DNA from: DASPFV01 sp035620975
GTDB taxonomy: Bacteria; Acidobacteriota; Vicinamibacteria; Vicinamibacterales; 2-12-FULL-66-21
Length of the DNA: 43,304 nt
Reading direction: 5' to 3'
NCBI GenBank assembly: GCA_035620975.1
Contig: DASPFV010000270.1
Location: 1-43,304, forward strand
Shown here in pieces: positions 17,293-25,946 of the stretch (positions within the stretch are counted from its first letter, which is position 1; the number at the start of each line of letters is the position of its first letter). The notes under the pieces are model-generated. The model was not told the origin of the DNA. It searched no databases and worked only from the letters and a program-made list of their open reading frames with translations. The position numbers and the translations under genes were made by a program.

Positions 17293-17934
17293 ATGCTGAC
17301 CGTCAACGAGATCTTCCACTCCATTCAGGGGGAGTCGACTCATGTCGGCCGCCTTTGCGTCTTCGTCCGCCTGACGGCCTGCGACCTCCGGTGCACCTGG
17401 TGCGACACGCCGTACGCCTTCCACGAGGGGCGAAAGATGTCGGTGGACGAGGTCGTCGCGGCGGTGCGGGAATACGGGTGCCAGGTGGTCGAGATCACCG
17501 GCGGCGAGCCGCTGCTGCAGGCCGACGTCTACCCGCTGATGGAGCGGCTCCTCGATCTCGGTCACACAGTGATGCTCGAGACCGGCGGGCACCGGAGCAT
17601 CGAGCGCGTACCGCGGCGAGTCATCCGGGTGGTGGACGTCAAGTGCCCGGCCAGCGGCGAGTCGGAGCGGAATCACTGGCCCAATCTCGACCTGCTCACA
17701 CCGGATGACCAGGTCAAGTTCGTCCTGCAGGATCGGGCCGACTACGAGTTCGCCCGGGACGTCGTCGACCGCTACGGGCTTCCCCGGCGAACCGCGGCGG
17801 TGCTGTTCTCTCCGGTGCACGGCGTGCTCGATCCCCGCGAGCTGGCCGGCTGGCTGCTGGCGGACCGGCTTCCGGTACGGCTGCAGCTCCAGGCGCACAA
17901 GTACATCTGGGGGCCCCAGACCCGCGGTGTCTGA
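17293..17934 (+). CDS. queE: 7-carboxy-7-deazaguanine synthase
   Basis: QueE is the radical SAM enzyme that converts 6-carboxytetrahydropterin to 7-carboxy-7-deazaguanine in queuosine precursor synthesis. The 213-residue protein has the family start TVNEIFHSIQGEST, the cluster C30-x3-C34-x2-C37 in ACDLRCTWCDTPYAF, and EITGGEPLL. It is followed 21 bases later by queC. A weak promoter may be TTGGGC with CACAAT about 18 bases downstream in the 181-base gap upstream. The gap separates it from the divergent ArsC-like gene. Confidence 0.95.
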   Translation: MLTVNEIFHSIQGESTHVGRLCVFVRLTACDLRCTWCDTPYAFHEGRKMSVDEVVAAVREYGCQVVEITGGEPLLQADVYPLMERLLDLGHTVMLETGGHRSIERVPRRVIRVVDVKCPASGESERNHWPNLDLLTPDDQVKFVLQDRADYEFARDVVDRYGLPRRTAAVLFSPVHGVLDPRELAGWLLADRLPVRLQLQAHKYIWGPQTRGV

Positions 17935-17955
17935 GAGGCGCGTCGTGCCGCCACG

Positions 17956-18630
17956 ATGATCCGGGCAGTCGTCCTCCTGAGCGGCGGGCTGGATTCGTAC
18001 ACCGCGGGAGCCATGGCCCGGCAGCGCGGCTTCGAGCTGTATGCGCTGACCGTTCGCTACGGGCAGGTGCACGCGCGCGAAATCCAGGCTGCCCGCCACG
18101 TCGCGCGTGCACTCGGCGTGACGACGCACATGGAGCTCGACGTCAACCTTGCCGCCTTCGGTGGCTCGACGCTCGTGGGGGAAGGCGCGATTCCAAAGGA
18201 CCGTGCGCTCGACGACGATGCACGCGAGATTCCTTCGACCTACGTGCCGGCGCGCAACACGATCTTCCTCTCCCTGGCGCTCGCGTGGGCGGAGGTGCTG
18301 GAGGCGCGCACGATCGTCCTCGGCGTGAACGCGCTCGACTACTCGGGTTACCCGGATTGCCGGCCCGAGTACCTGGCCGCATTCGAGCGGCTCGCCTCGC
18401 TGGCCACTCGCGCCGGCGTGCAGGGTGAACGGTTCGAGGTGCTGGCGCCACTGCTCCGGCTTTCCAAACGCGAGATCATCCAGCGCGGTCTCGAGCTCGG
18501 CCTGGACTACGGCCTGACGCACAGCTGCTACGATCCGACGCCGTCTGGCGCGCCGTGCGGCCGCTGCGACAGTTGCCGCCTGCGCGCGCGCGGGTTCGAG
18601 GAGGCGGGCGTCGAGGATCCCGCCCGCTGA
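17956..18630 (+). CDS. queC: 7-cyano-7-deazaguanine synthase
   Basis: QueC turns 7-carboxy-7-deazaguanine into preQ0 using ATP and ammonia. The 224-residue protein has the PP-loop SGGLDS at residues 9-14, the block STYVPARNTIFLSLA, GVNALDYSGYPDCRPEY, and the zinc motif with four cysteines in SCYDPTPSGAPCGRCDSC. All family motifs are present. No queD or queF is in the window, so the pathway must be completed elsewhere. The alanyl-editing gene follows after nine bases. Confidence 0.96.
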   Translation: MIRAVVLLSGGLDSYTAGAMARQRGFELYALTVRYGQVHAREIQAARHVARALGVTTHMELDVNLAAFGGSTLVGEGAIPKDRALDDDAREIPSTYVPARNTIFLSLALAWAEVLEARTIVLGVNALDYSGYPDCRPEYLAAFERLASLATRAGVQGERFEVLAPLLRLSKREIIQRGLELGLDYGLTHSCYDPTPSGAPCGRCDSCRLRARGFEEAGVEDPAR

Positions 18631-18639
18631 GAGCATGCG

Positions 18640-19863
18640 GTGACGGAACGCCTCTACTACAGCGATCCCTACCTCACGTCGTTCGACGCCAGCGTCGTCG
18701 AAACCGTGCGTACGGACGATGGCCGTGTCGCGCTCGTCCTGGATCGCACCGCCTTCTACCCCACGTCGGGAGGGCAGCCGTTCGATACGGGCGCGCTCGG
18801 TGCGGCGCGTGTGCTCGAGGTGCTGGAGGCGGAGGACGGCCGGATCCTCCACGTGGTGGACCGTGAGGAGTCCCACGGCGCCGTGCACGGCGTCGTCGAC
18901 TGGGGTCGCCGTTTCGAGCACATGCAGCAGCACACGGGCCAGCACGTGCTCTCGGCGGCTTTCGACCGGCTGTCCGGCGCCCGGACGGTGAGCTTCCATC
19001 TCGGCACGTCTTCGTCCACGATCGATCTCGAGCGCCAGGTGACGGCCGACGAGTGTGGCCGCGCCGAGGCCCACGCCAACGCCGTCCTCTGGGAGGATCG
19101 TCCGGTCACGATCCGATTCGCGGACGCCGAGGAGGCTTCCCGGCTGGCGCTGCGGAAGGAGAGTGGCAGGTCGGGCCAGCTGCGGCTGATCGACATCGAC
19201 GGCTTTGATCTTTCGGCCTGCGGCGGCACGCACGTCGCGCGTACGGGCGCCATCGGCATCGTACTGATCGTGTCGACGGAGCGGGTTCGCGGTGGGACGC
19301 GCATCGAGTTCGTCTGCGGCGTCCGGGCGCTGCGGGAGCACGAGCGGATGCGCACCGCCGTGACCGGGTCGGTGCGCCACCTCTCGGTGCTGCCAGCAGA
19401 GCTGCCCGAAGCGATCCAGCGTCTGCAGAGCGAGAACCGCGACCAGAAGCGCCGCCTCAGGGACCTCGAGACCCGCGTGGCGGATCAGCAGGCGATCGAG
19501 CTCGCCGCCGCCGCGGAGCCTCTGGGCCGGGTCAGGCTCGTGGCCGCCCTGCTCGACGGCTGGCAGCCGTCAGGTCTCAAGGCCGTGGCCGCCTGCATCG
19601 TCCGGCAGCCGGATCACCTTGCAGTGCTCCTGTCCGGACCCGTGCCGTTTCAGATCGTCGTCGCGCGCTCTGCGAATCTCGCCGACGACGCGGCAGCGTT
19701 GCTGCGGGCGTTGACAGGTGCGTTCGGCGGAAAAGGCGGCGGCAGGCCCGAGCTCGCGCAGGGCGGCGGCCTGTCGGGGTCGGCCGAGGACATCACGCAC
19801 CTGCTGCGCACCATCGTGCGCGCTCAGGCTGGCGGCAGCGATCCTACCGATCCCTTGCCTTGA
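18640..19863 (+). CDS. AlaX-type alanyl-tRNA editing protein with DHHA1 domain
   Basis: This 407-residue protein corresponds to the editing and C-terminal domains of alanyl-tRNA synthetase without the catalytic core. It should hydrolyse Ser-tRNA(Ala), removing mischarged serine. The zinc site is H98-x3-H102 in HTGQHVLSAAF plus C194 and H198 in CGGTH. A coiled-coil stretch follows (LQSENRDQKRRLRDLETRV), then a DHHA1-like domain with the GGGRPELAQGGG signature. The start is GTG 18640. Its last 20 bases overlap the 3' end of the convergent HEAT-repeat gene. Confidence 0.9.
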   Translation: MTERLYYSDPYLTSFDASVVETVRTDDGRVALVLDRTAFYPTSGGQPFDTGALGAARVLEVLEAEDGRILHVVDREESHGAVHGVVDWGRRFEHMQQHTGQHVLSAAFDRLSGARTVSFHLGTSSSTIDLERQVTADECGRAEAHANAVLWEDRPVTIRFADAEEASRLALRKESGRSGQLRLIDIDGFDLSACGGTHVARTGAIGIVLIVSTERVRGGTRIEFVCGVRALREHERMRTAVTGSVRHLSVLPAELPEAIQRLQSENRDQKRRLRDLETRVADQQAIELAAAAEPLGRVRLVAALLDGWQPSGLKAVAACIVRQPDHLAVLLSGPVPFQIVVARSANLADDAAALLRALTGAFGGKGGGRPELAQGGGLSGSAEDITHLLRTIVRAQAGGSDPTDPLP

Positions 19864-20635
19864 TCAGCGCGAGGCCGGCCTCGCGCGCCAGGTCCTGGTC
19901 GGGATCGCGGGCTGCCCTGCGCAGCGCGGGGATAGCCGGTTCGATGTCGTGTTCGAATGATCCGAGCGCCCGCGCCGAGGCGCGGCGAACCTCGATGTGT
20001 TCGTCCGAGAGGCCCTGGACGAGCGCCGGAACTGCGCTCTCCGGCGCGTCGTGGAGGATGCCGAGGTAGGTGGCGGCCACGGTCCGGACGTCCTTGTCGG
20101 CGTCCTCCATGCCCTGTATCAGCAGCGGGATCACCGCATGCGAGTCGAGCGGCGCGCGCGCTCTCAACTTGCCGATCGAGCGAAGTGCTTCCCGCCGCAC
20201 GATCGGGTCCTCGCTTCGAAGTGCCTCCCTGAGCGGCCCGAACGCCTCCGGTCCCATGAAACTCAGGGCGAGCGCCGCCTCCTCCGTCAGATCGGGATTT
20301 CCGAGCTGCGCGGCGACCTCGGGCACGGCGGGCGCCGCCGTCTGCTCGAGCACGACGCAGGCCTTCAGCGCCGCCTTGCGTGCCTTGTCGTCGGCCCGCT
20401 GGTCGCGCAGAACCGCCTGAATGGTCGGGAGCACACGCGGACCCAGCTCGCGGACCTCCTGCTCGGCCGTTTCGGCGTCCCGGGGGTTCTGGCTGTAGAT
20501 ATGGTCGAGCCACTCGTCATCGGGGACGTCGCTCGCTGTCTTGCGCGCCCAGAGGCTCTCCGGCTGCTGCGAGTACCAGGCGGCCGCCGTCGCCAGCGAC
20601 GCGAGCAGCACGAGGAAGGCGAGGAACCTGGCCAC
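19844..20635 (-). CDS. HEAT-repeat protein with N-terminal membrane anchor
   Basis: This 263-residue protein starts with a signal anchor (RFLAFLVLLASLATAAAWY) and continues as HEAT/PBS-type repeats. Examples are DPIVRREALRSIGKL, DKDVRTVAATYLG and HIEVRRASARALG, roughly one per 35-40 residues. It is probably an extracytoplasmic protein-binding scaffold. GTG 20635 is chosen: it begins directly at the anchor. It ends the operon that begins at 26944. A 110-base gap separates it from dacB and shows no clear signal. Confidence 0.8.
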   Translation of the reverse strand: MARFLAFLVLLASLATAAAWYSQQPESLWARKTASDVPDDEWLDHIYSQNPRDAETAEQEVRELGPRVLPTIQAVLRDQRADDKARKAALKACVVLEQTAAPAVPEVAAQLGNPDLTEEAALALSFMGPEAFGPLREALRSEDPIVRREALRSIGKLRARAPLDSHAVIPLLIQGMEDADKDVRTVAATYLGILHDAPESAVPALVQGLSDEHIEVRRASARALGSFEHDIEPAIPALRRAARDPDQDLAREAGLALIKARDR

Positions 20636-20745
20636 CCGCGGATTGTAACCTGCCGTCGTTCGAGCCCGGCCGAGCCATCCTGTGTTCGGCCGGACGTCAT
20701 GGCAGCCGTTCGCTGCGCGGTTGACCTGCGGACCGCAGACGGAAG

Positions 20746-22245
20746 TCAGCGCCGGCTGAAGTTGGCCAGCGTCTCGACGGCGACGTCCGCCAGCGAGTTG
20801 ACGGTCGCGGCAGGCAGCACGAAGTCGTTGGCCACGATCGAGAAGACGACGGCCTCGCCGTCGCGCGTCCGGACGAATCCGGACAGCGCGCGCACGTTCG
20901 CGATGGAGCCGGTCTTCACGACCGCATTGTTCTCGGCTCGCGTGCCGCGGAAGCGCGTGGCGATGGTTCCGTCGCGGCCCGCGACGGCCAGCGTCGACAG
21001 GAACGCGTCCCGATGCCGTTCGTCGCGGTACATGCGCGCGAGAATCGTCGTCAGGGCCCGCGCGGTCACGTAGTTGTAGCGCGAGAGGCCCGATCCGTCC
21101 GCCAGCACGCACTCGTCCCTGCCCACCGACCAGTTTTCGAGGAGCGCCTGAATGCGGGCGCGGCCTCCCGACAGGGTGCCCATTCCGCCCTCCGCCGCAC
21201 CCACGGCCTTGACCAGCGTCTCGCCGTAGAGGTTCTGGCTCATCTTCATGAGCACCGTCCCGATCTCCCGGAGGGGCGGCGACGCGACGGTGACCAGCAC
21301 ACGCCGGGGTGCCTGCAGTCCCAGGCGCTCCGCCGCCACATCGTCGAGATCCACGGCAGGACCGGAGACCGCGATGCCGCGTTCGATCAGCGCCTGCCGG
21401 AGCGACTCCACGAAGAAGACCGTGGGGTTGACGACCGCCACGCTCCGTACGACGGGGGGCGATCCGGCGGGAATGGCGCCGGTAATCTCGAGCACGGGCA
21501 GGTCGAGCCGTCGCCGGTAATCCAACGTCTCGATCGAACCCTCGAGGGTCGTGACGGCCAGGTTCCTGACGGCGAGCCCTGCTCCCGGCGAGAGCCCCAC
21601 CCCCGGCGGATCGCCCGATGCCGCGCCCGGCGTGACGGTGAGCTGAGCGAGGTTCTCGTCGAACTGGAGCGCGCCGACGGGCGCCGCGTAGCCGTACTGC
21701 AGATAGTCCCAGGCCCACCCCGCGCCCAGCCACTCGTCGTCGAAGGCCTGGTCGTCGCCGACGATCCGCCCGCGGACTTCCGAGATGCCTTCCTGCCGGA
21801 GGGCCGAGGTCCACGCCTCGAGCACGGCGTCCGCGCGACTGTTGCGGCTGTTGATAGTCGGGTCGCCGTTGCCGCGGACGATGAGGTCGCCCTGGAGGAT
21901 GCCCTGCTCGACGGGGGCGTCGGTCTCGAGAGACGTCTCGAAGCGGTAGTCCCACCCGAGCAGCTCGGCGGCCGCCGCCAGCGTCACGATCTTCATGTTG
22001 GACGCGGGCATGACGAGCCGATCCGACGCGAGCTGGAACAGCACCTCCTGGCGATCGAGCGACCGGATATCGACCGCCCACGAGGCGCGCGAAGCGACGG
22101 GGCCGGCGAAGACGCGCGTCAGATCGGATCGCAGCTGACGTACCGCGTCGGACGGCCGGACGGCCGGAGCCGTGCGGGCGGCGCAGCCCGCGAGCACGGC
22201 GATCGCGGCGAGGGCGACGGGAGCGCGGCGCCCCGGCCTCAACAC
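20746..22245 (-). CDS. dacB: D-alanyl-D-alanine carboxypeptidase, PBP4 type
   Basis: This is a class C penicillin-binding protein (peptidase family S13) that trims or cuts peptidoglycan peptides in the periplasm. The 499 residues begin with a lipoprotein signal (LAGC, C21). The SxxK motif is S82-N-M-K85, SxN is in KMSQNLYGE, and KTG is in AVVKTGSIANV. The usual large insert domain lies between the first two motifs (about residues 100-330). All catalytic residues are present. GTG 22245 follows the DUF4340 stop by four bases, and GTGAGG just upstream could serve as ribosome site. Confidence 0.93.
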   Translation of the reverse strand: MLRPGRRAPVALAAIAVLAGCAARTAPAVRPSDAVRQLRSDLTRVFAGPVASRASWAVDIRSLDRQEVLFQLASDRLVMPASNMKIVTLAAAAELLGWDYRFETSLETDAPVEQGILQGDLIVRGNGDPTINSRNSRADAVLEAWTSALRQEGISEVRGRIVGDDQAFDDEWLGAGWAWDYLQYGYAAPVGALQFDENLAQLTVTPGAASGDPPGVGLSPGAGLAVRNLAVTTLEGSIETLDYRRRLDLPVLEITGAIPAGSPPVVRSVAVVNPTVFFVESLRQALIERGIAVSGPAVDLDDVAAERLGLQAPRRVLVTVASPPLREIGTVLMKMSQNLYGETLVKAVGAAEGGMGTLSGGRARIQALLENWSVGRDECVLADGSGLSRYNYVTARALTTILARMYRDERHRDAFLSTLAVAGRDGTIATRFRGTRAENNAVVKTGSIANVRALSGFVRTRDGEAVVFSIVANDFVLPAATVNSLADVAVETLANFSRR

Positions 22246-22249
22246 GGCC

Positions 22250-23587
22250 TCACTTCGCGACGTCGTCCAGGGCTTTCACCAGGCTGTCGAGTGTCGAGGG
22301 CTCGATGCGCGCCGCGCCGGGCTCGCCGGCGCGCGAGGCGTACGCCTCGCTGCCGGCCCGCGCGAAGGCGACGCGCTCTTCCTTCTTTCCCTCCTCGGAC
22401 GTGATCGTCACCGTCAGGAGCGGCTTGTCAAGGCCGGTCTTGGCCGTCTGGTCCACGAAGCCGCTGGCGCGCGCGAGCGTGGCGGCCGAGATCAGGCTCT
22501 CCACTTTCGTCTGATCGACGTCCCCCTCGCTGGGCGCGACACGACGCCACTTCTCTTCCTCCTGGCCCTCCTGGTTCTTCGTCCGCGACTTCTCGAACGC
22601 GGTCGTCTGGCCGTCTCGCGCGACCTCGATCCGCGTCGCATTGAAGGTCCGGGCGTCGAACAGATCCTTCTGGCGGAACTCGCCCGGATCCTTGGTGAGG
22701 TCGTCGAGCAGCGACTTGTCGATCGTGATCACCGCCGACTTCGACTGATCCCTGGCATAGACCGCCGACTCCGGCGCGTCCTTGCCGATGAGCAGCGTGG
22801 CCTGCGAGGATCCCGAGCCGAGCTGCACCGTGGCAACCGGCTTGTCCAGCCCGTACTCCGCCACGCCGGCAGGTGCCGCGGCAACCTCGGACTTCATCTG
22901 CAGGGTGTTCAGCCGGCTCACGAGACCGTCGACGCTGGTGAAATCCGCCCGCGCCTTGACGGGCTCGGCAAGCTGCCAGTCGTTGCCGGCTTTCACGAAG
23001 CGGACGGTTCGCCTGGGCGTCGTGACGGTCAGGGCGTCGATCTTGTCGCGCTCGACCTTCAGCACCGACTTGTCGCGCAGGTCGAAGGTGCCCTTGTTGA
23101 ACGTGGACTCGAGATAGGACGAGATCAGGAACACGCGGTTCTGCCCGGCGAGCTTCGCGTACACGTCGGTGCCGGGCGGGGTCTTGCGACCGATCTGCAG
23201 CGTCCGCTCCTGGCCGTCGGCCTTGAACGCGACCTCGATCCGCGGCTGCGCGAGGCCGAACTCCGCCAGGTCGCCGGGGTTCTCCTCGATGACGCGTTGC
23301 ACCTCCAGCGTCGCCAGATTCGAGGTGATCCCGGACACGGCGGCGCTGTCGGTCGGCGCGGTGAGCGGCGAGACGATCTGCCAGTCGCCCTCGGTCTTCC
23401 GGAGGGTCGTCCGGTCCCCGGACTCCGCCCTGACGGTCACCTCTTCGACCTTGTCGGCCTCGACCGAGAACACCTTCTCCTTCGCGTCGGCGCCGCCGGG
23501 CTCACGCTTCGATTCGACGAAGTACAGGTACGCGCCGAGCGCGAGGAGGATGACCATCAGGCCGATGAACGAGCGCAGTCCCCTCAC
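22250..23587 (-). CDS. DUF4340 protein of an ABC export cluster
   Basis: This 445-residue protein has an N-terminal membrane helix (SFIGLMVILLALGAYLYFV) and tandem DUF4340 domains. They recur as WQIVSPLTAPTDSAAVSGI and WQLAEPVKARADFTSVDGL. Family members lie beside GldG-type ABC components in Acidobacteria, Planctomycetes and others, and their function is unknown. GTG 23587 overlaps the upstream stop in TAGTG, and GGAGG lies about five bases upstream; GTG 23602 is an alternative. Confidence 0.88.
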   Translation of the reverse strand: MRGLRSFIGLMVILLALGAYLYFVESKREPGGADAKEKVFSVEADKVEEVTVRAESGDRTTLRKTEGDWQIVSPLTAPTDSAAVSGITSNLATLEVQRVIEENPGDLAEFGLAQPRIEVAFKADGQERTLQIGRKTPPGTDVYAKLAGQNRVFLISSYLESTFNKGTFDLRDKSVLKVERDKIDALTVTTPRRTVRFVKAGNDWQLAEPVKARADFTSVDGLVSRLNTLQMKSEVAAAPAGVAEYGLDKPVATVQLGSGSSQATLLIGKDAPESAVYARDQSKSAVITIDKSLLDDLTKDPGEFRQKDLFDARTFNATRIEVARDGQTTAFEKSRTKNQEGQEEEKWRRVAPSEGDVDQTKVESLISAATLARASGFVDQTAKTGLDKPLLTVTITSEEGKKEERVAFARAGSEAYASRAGEPGAARIEPSTLDSLVKALDDVAK

Positions 23588-25170
23588 TATCGCCTCCGCC
23601 ACCAGGTCTGCACACCGGCCAGGAGGATCAAGCCGGGAATGATCAGGACGGTGAACCAGAAGATCAGCCGATCCTGTCCGGCGCTGAGCGTGATCCGGCG
23701 ATCCTCGGGGTCGCGCGGCCGCACGGCAATCAGGTTCTCCTGCTGCGCCAGCCAGTTCACGATGTTCAGGAACATGTCCCGGTTGCCGATCACGCCGACC
23801 GAGTTGTTGGCCGCGAAATCGGAATCGCCGACCACGACGATCCGGGTCTCGGGCTTGTTCTGGCCCGGGGCATCTGCGGCCTGATCGGCGGGTGGCGGAG
23901 TGGCGCCTTCGACCGGGGCGGAGAGCGCCACGGCCAGCGACACGGGACCCTGCACGTCGCCCTTGTCGAACTCCGGCCGCGCCTCACCGCGTGTGGTCAG
24001 CAGCGTCAGGTCGCTTTCGGCCCAGCTGTTGGGGCCGCTCTGCACGAAGCTGGTCGGTACCTTCGAGCCGGTCGCCCCGTCGACCGGACGGACCGAGCGC
24101 GCGTAGGGGTAGGCCGTCAGCAGCCGGAAGGTGTTCGTGATGGGATGCGACGGATACGGCGGGGCCGCCACCGGCACCGACGGATCCGTATTGCGCAGCT
24201 GGCTCATCGGATCGAGGACGGCGTTCGTGCCGACGTCGATGGACCACTCCTTCAGCAGCCCCACGAGGTTCGAGAGGGGGGCGGCCCCGGCGCTCTGCGG
24301 CGGGTCGATCAGCGCGAGGAGCTTGCCGCCCTTGGCCAGGTAGCCGCGGAGCTTGTCCACTTCCTGGGGCAGGAGGTCCGATTTGGGTCCCGCGATCACC
24401 AGGACCGACGCGTCGGCCGGCACGTCCTGCTGCAGCAGCACGAGGCTCTCGGTGGTGAAGTTGTCGGACCCCAGCTCACGGCTGATCGCGCCATAGCCCG
24501 GGCCGTCCGACCCGCTGGTGTCGCGCTCCCCGTGCCCCTGGACGAAGTAGACCTTGTGCTGCGTTCCCTGCACGACCTTGATCAGGCCGTTGGTGAGATC
24601 CTGCTCGGCCTCGGACGTGACGCGCTGCACGCGTCCTTCGTACTCGAGCACGACGGTCCCGAGGCTGCTCTCCTTGAGCCGTTCGGCCAGCGCCGGGCGC
24701 TTCTCAGGGTCGATGTACTCGATCTGCAGCTGGCTCGACAGGTACTGGTATTCGTCGAGGCGTTCCCGGAAGCGGGGGAAGTCCTCGGTGCGCGCGAACA
24801 CGGTGACGCGGACCGGCTTGTCGAGGGCCCGGACGACCTTCTGGGTCTGCTCCGAGAGGGTGAACTGCTTCGCGGCGGTCAGATCCCAGCGCTTGTTGTG
24901 CCGCTCCGCCAGGTAGTTGATGGCCGCGAGGATGCCCAGCACGACCAGGATGCTCGCCGCGGCCAGCGTGCCGTATCTCGCCTGCCGCCCCGAGAACTCG
25001 CGCGCGATCTCGCGCCACTGGCTCAGGACGTAGAGCAGCGTGCACCCGAGCCCGGCCATCGCCAGCGTCTGGTACCACTGCCACTCGGGCTTGAGGAACC
25101 TGATCGCCACTGCCGCCAGCACCAGCGCGACGCCCAGCCACCCCACCAGTCCCAGGATTCGCTTCAGCAT
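23587..25170 (-). CDS. GldG-like ABC auxiliary protein
   Basis: About 527 residues resemble the GldG/ABC-type uncharacterised transport family. There are membrane helices near residues 5-23, 35-50 and 70-88, then the block KRWDLTAAKQFTLSEQTQKVV typical of the family. A long extracytoplasmic domain contains YFVQGHGERDT and LVIAGPKSDLLPQEVDKLRGYL, and a C-terminal helix (LIFWFTVLIIPGLILLAGV) ends the protein. In Bacteroidetes GldA/F/G serve gliding; here only a general membrane or export role can be claimed. ATG 25170 is chosen; GTG 25176 overlapping the permease stop is equally plausible. Confidence 0.88.
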   Translation of the reverse strand: MLKRILGLVGWLGVALVLAAVAIRFLKPEWQWYQTLAMAGLGCTLLYVLSQWREIAREFSGRQARYGTLAAASILVVLGILAAINYLAERHNKRWDLTAAKQFTLSEQTQKVVRALDKPVRVTVFARTEDFPRFRERLDEYQYLSSQLQIEYIDPEKRPALAERLKESSLGTVVLEYEGRVQRVTSEAEQDLTNGLIKVVQGTQHKVYFVQGHGERDTSGSDGPGYGAISRELGSDNFTTESLVLLQQDVPADASVLVIAGPKSDLLPQEVDKLRGYLAKGGKLLALIDPPQSAGAAPLSNLVGLLKEWSIDVGTNAVLDPMSQLRNTDPSVPVAAPPYPSHPITNTFRLLTAYPYARSVRPVDGATGSKVPTSFVQSGPNSWAESDLTLLTTRGEARPEFDKGDVQGPVSLAVALSAPVEGATPPPADQAADAPGQNKPETRIVVVGDSDFAANNSVGVIGNRDMFLNIVNWLAQQENLIAVRPRDPEDRRITLSAGQDRLIFWFTVLIIPGLILLAGVQTWWRRR

Positions 25171-25172
25171 GC

Positions 25173-25946
25173 TCACCCTCGCCACCTTTCGGAGTCGACC
25201 GACTTGGCCGTCAGGAACAACCCGAAGGTGATGAAGCTGACGTAGTACACGATGTGTTTCGTGTCGATGATGCCGCGCGTGAAGTCGTCGAAGTGATCGG
25301 TGATCGAGAGGAACGACAGGATCGCGCGGCCCGTCGGCCCGGACGATTCGGCCATCCAGTTGATGACCCACAACATCAGGAACACCGCGAACGTGATGAA
25401 CGCGGCGACGATCTGGTTCTTCGTGAGGCTCGAGATGAGCAGGCCGACGGCGATGAAGCAGCCGCCCATCAGGAACAGCCCCAGATACCCCGCCGCGATC
25501 GGCCTCCACTCCGGGTTGCCGAGGCGGAAGAGAATCGCGATGTCGACCATCGTCACGAGCAGCATGGCGGCAAAGAGCCCCATCGCGCCGAGGAACTTGC
25601 CCAGGATGATCTCGAGATCGGTCACCGGCGACGTCAGCAGCAGCTCGATGGTGCCGGAGCGCTTCTCCTCCGAGTAGGTGCGCATCGTGATCATCGGCAT
25701 CACGAACAGGATGATCACGGCGGCGTTCTGCAGCACACCACGGATCATCTGCTCGTTCACGTTCACGTTGCCGCCGCCCATCATCATCATCCGCTGGCTC
25801 TGCTGGACGAAGACGCTCAGGTACACGTAGAAGAACCAGCCGAAGAGGAGCGCGAAGAGCCCGATGATGATGTACGCCATCGGGGAGGCGAAGTAGGCCC
25901 GCAGCTCCTTGGCCGCGATCGCGACGATATTCCGGATGCTCGTCAT
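25173..25946 (-). CDS. ABC-2 type permease (GldF-like)
   Basis: This 257-residue integral membrane protein has about six hydrophobic segments. The family signature MITMRTYSEEKRSGTIELLLTSPVTD is in the middle. It has a long methionine/glycine/asparagine-rich loop between helices 1 and 2. It should form the channel of the transporter with the ATPase upstream. ATG 25946 overlaps the ATPase stop in ATGA, so translation is coupled. Confidence 0.92.
   Translation of the reverse strand: MTSIRNIVAIAAKELRAYFASPMAYIIIGLFALLFGWFFYVYLSVFVQQSQRMMMMGGGNVNVNEQMIRGVLQNAAVIILFVMPMITMRTYSEEKRSGTIELLLTSPVTDLEIILGKFLGAMGLFAAMLLVTMVDIAILFRLGNPEWRPIAAGYLGLFLMGGCFIAVGLLISSLTKNQIVAAFITFAVFLMLWVINWMAESSGPTGRAILSFLSITDHFDDFTRGIIDTKHIVYYVSFITFGLFLTAKSVDSERWRG

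Noticed and set aside
16600..19380. A 926-codon open frame on the minus strand
   Set aside because: It lies opposite queE, queC and the AlaX-type gene, all of which have clear family motifs. High GC removes stops from antisense frames, and the translation is Arg/Asp-rich without any domain.
19844..22081. HEAT-repeat gene extended upstream into a 745-codon frame
   Set aside because: The upstream part is a shadow of dacB in another frame; the protein sense begins at the membrane anchor at 20635.
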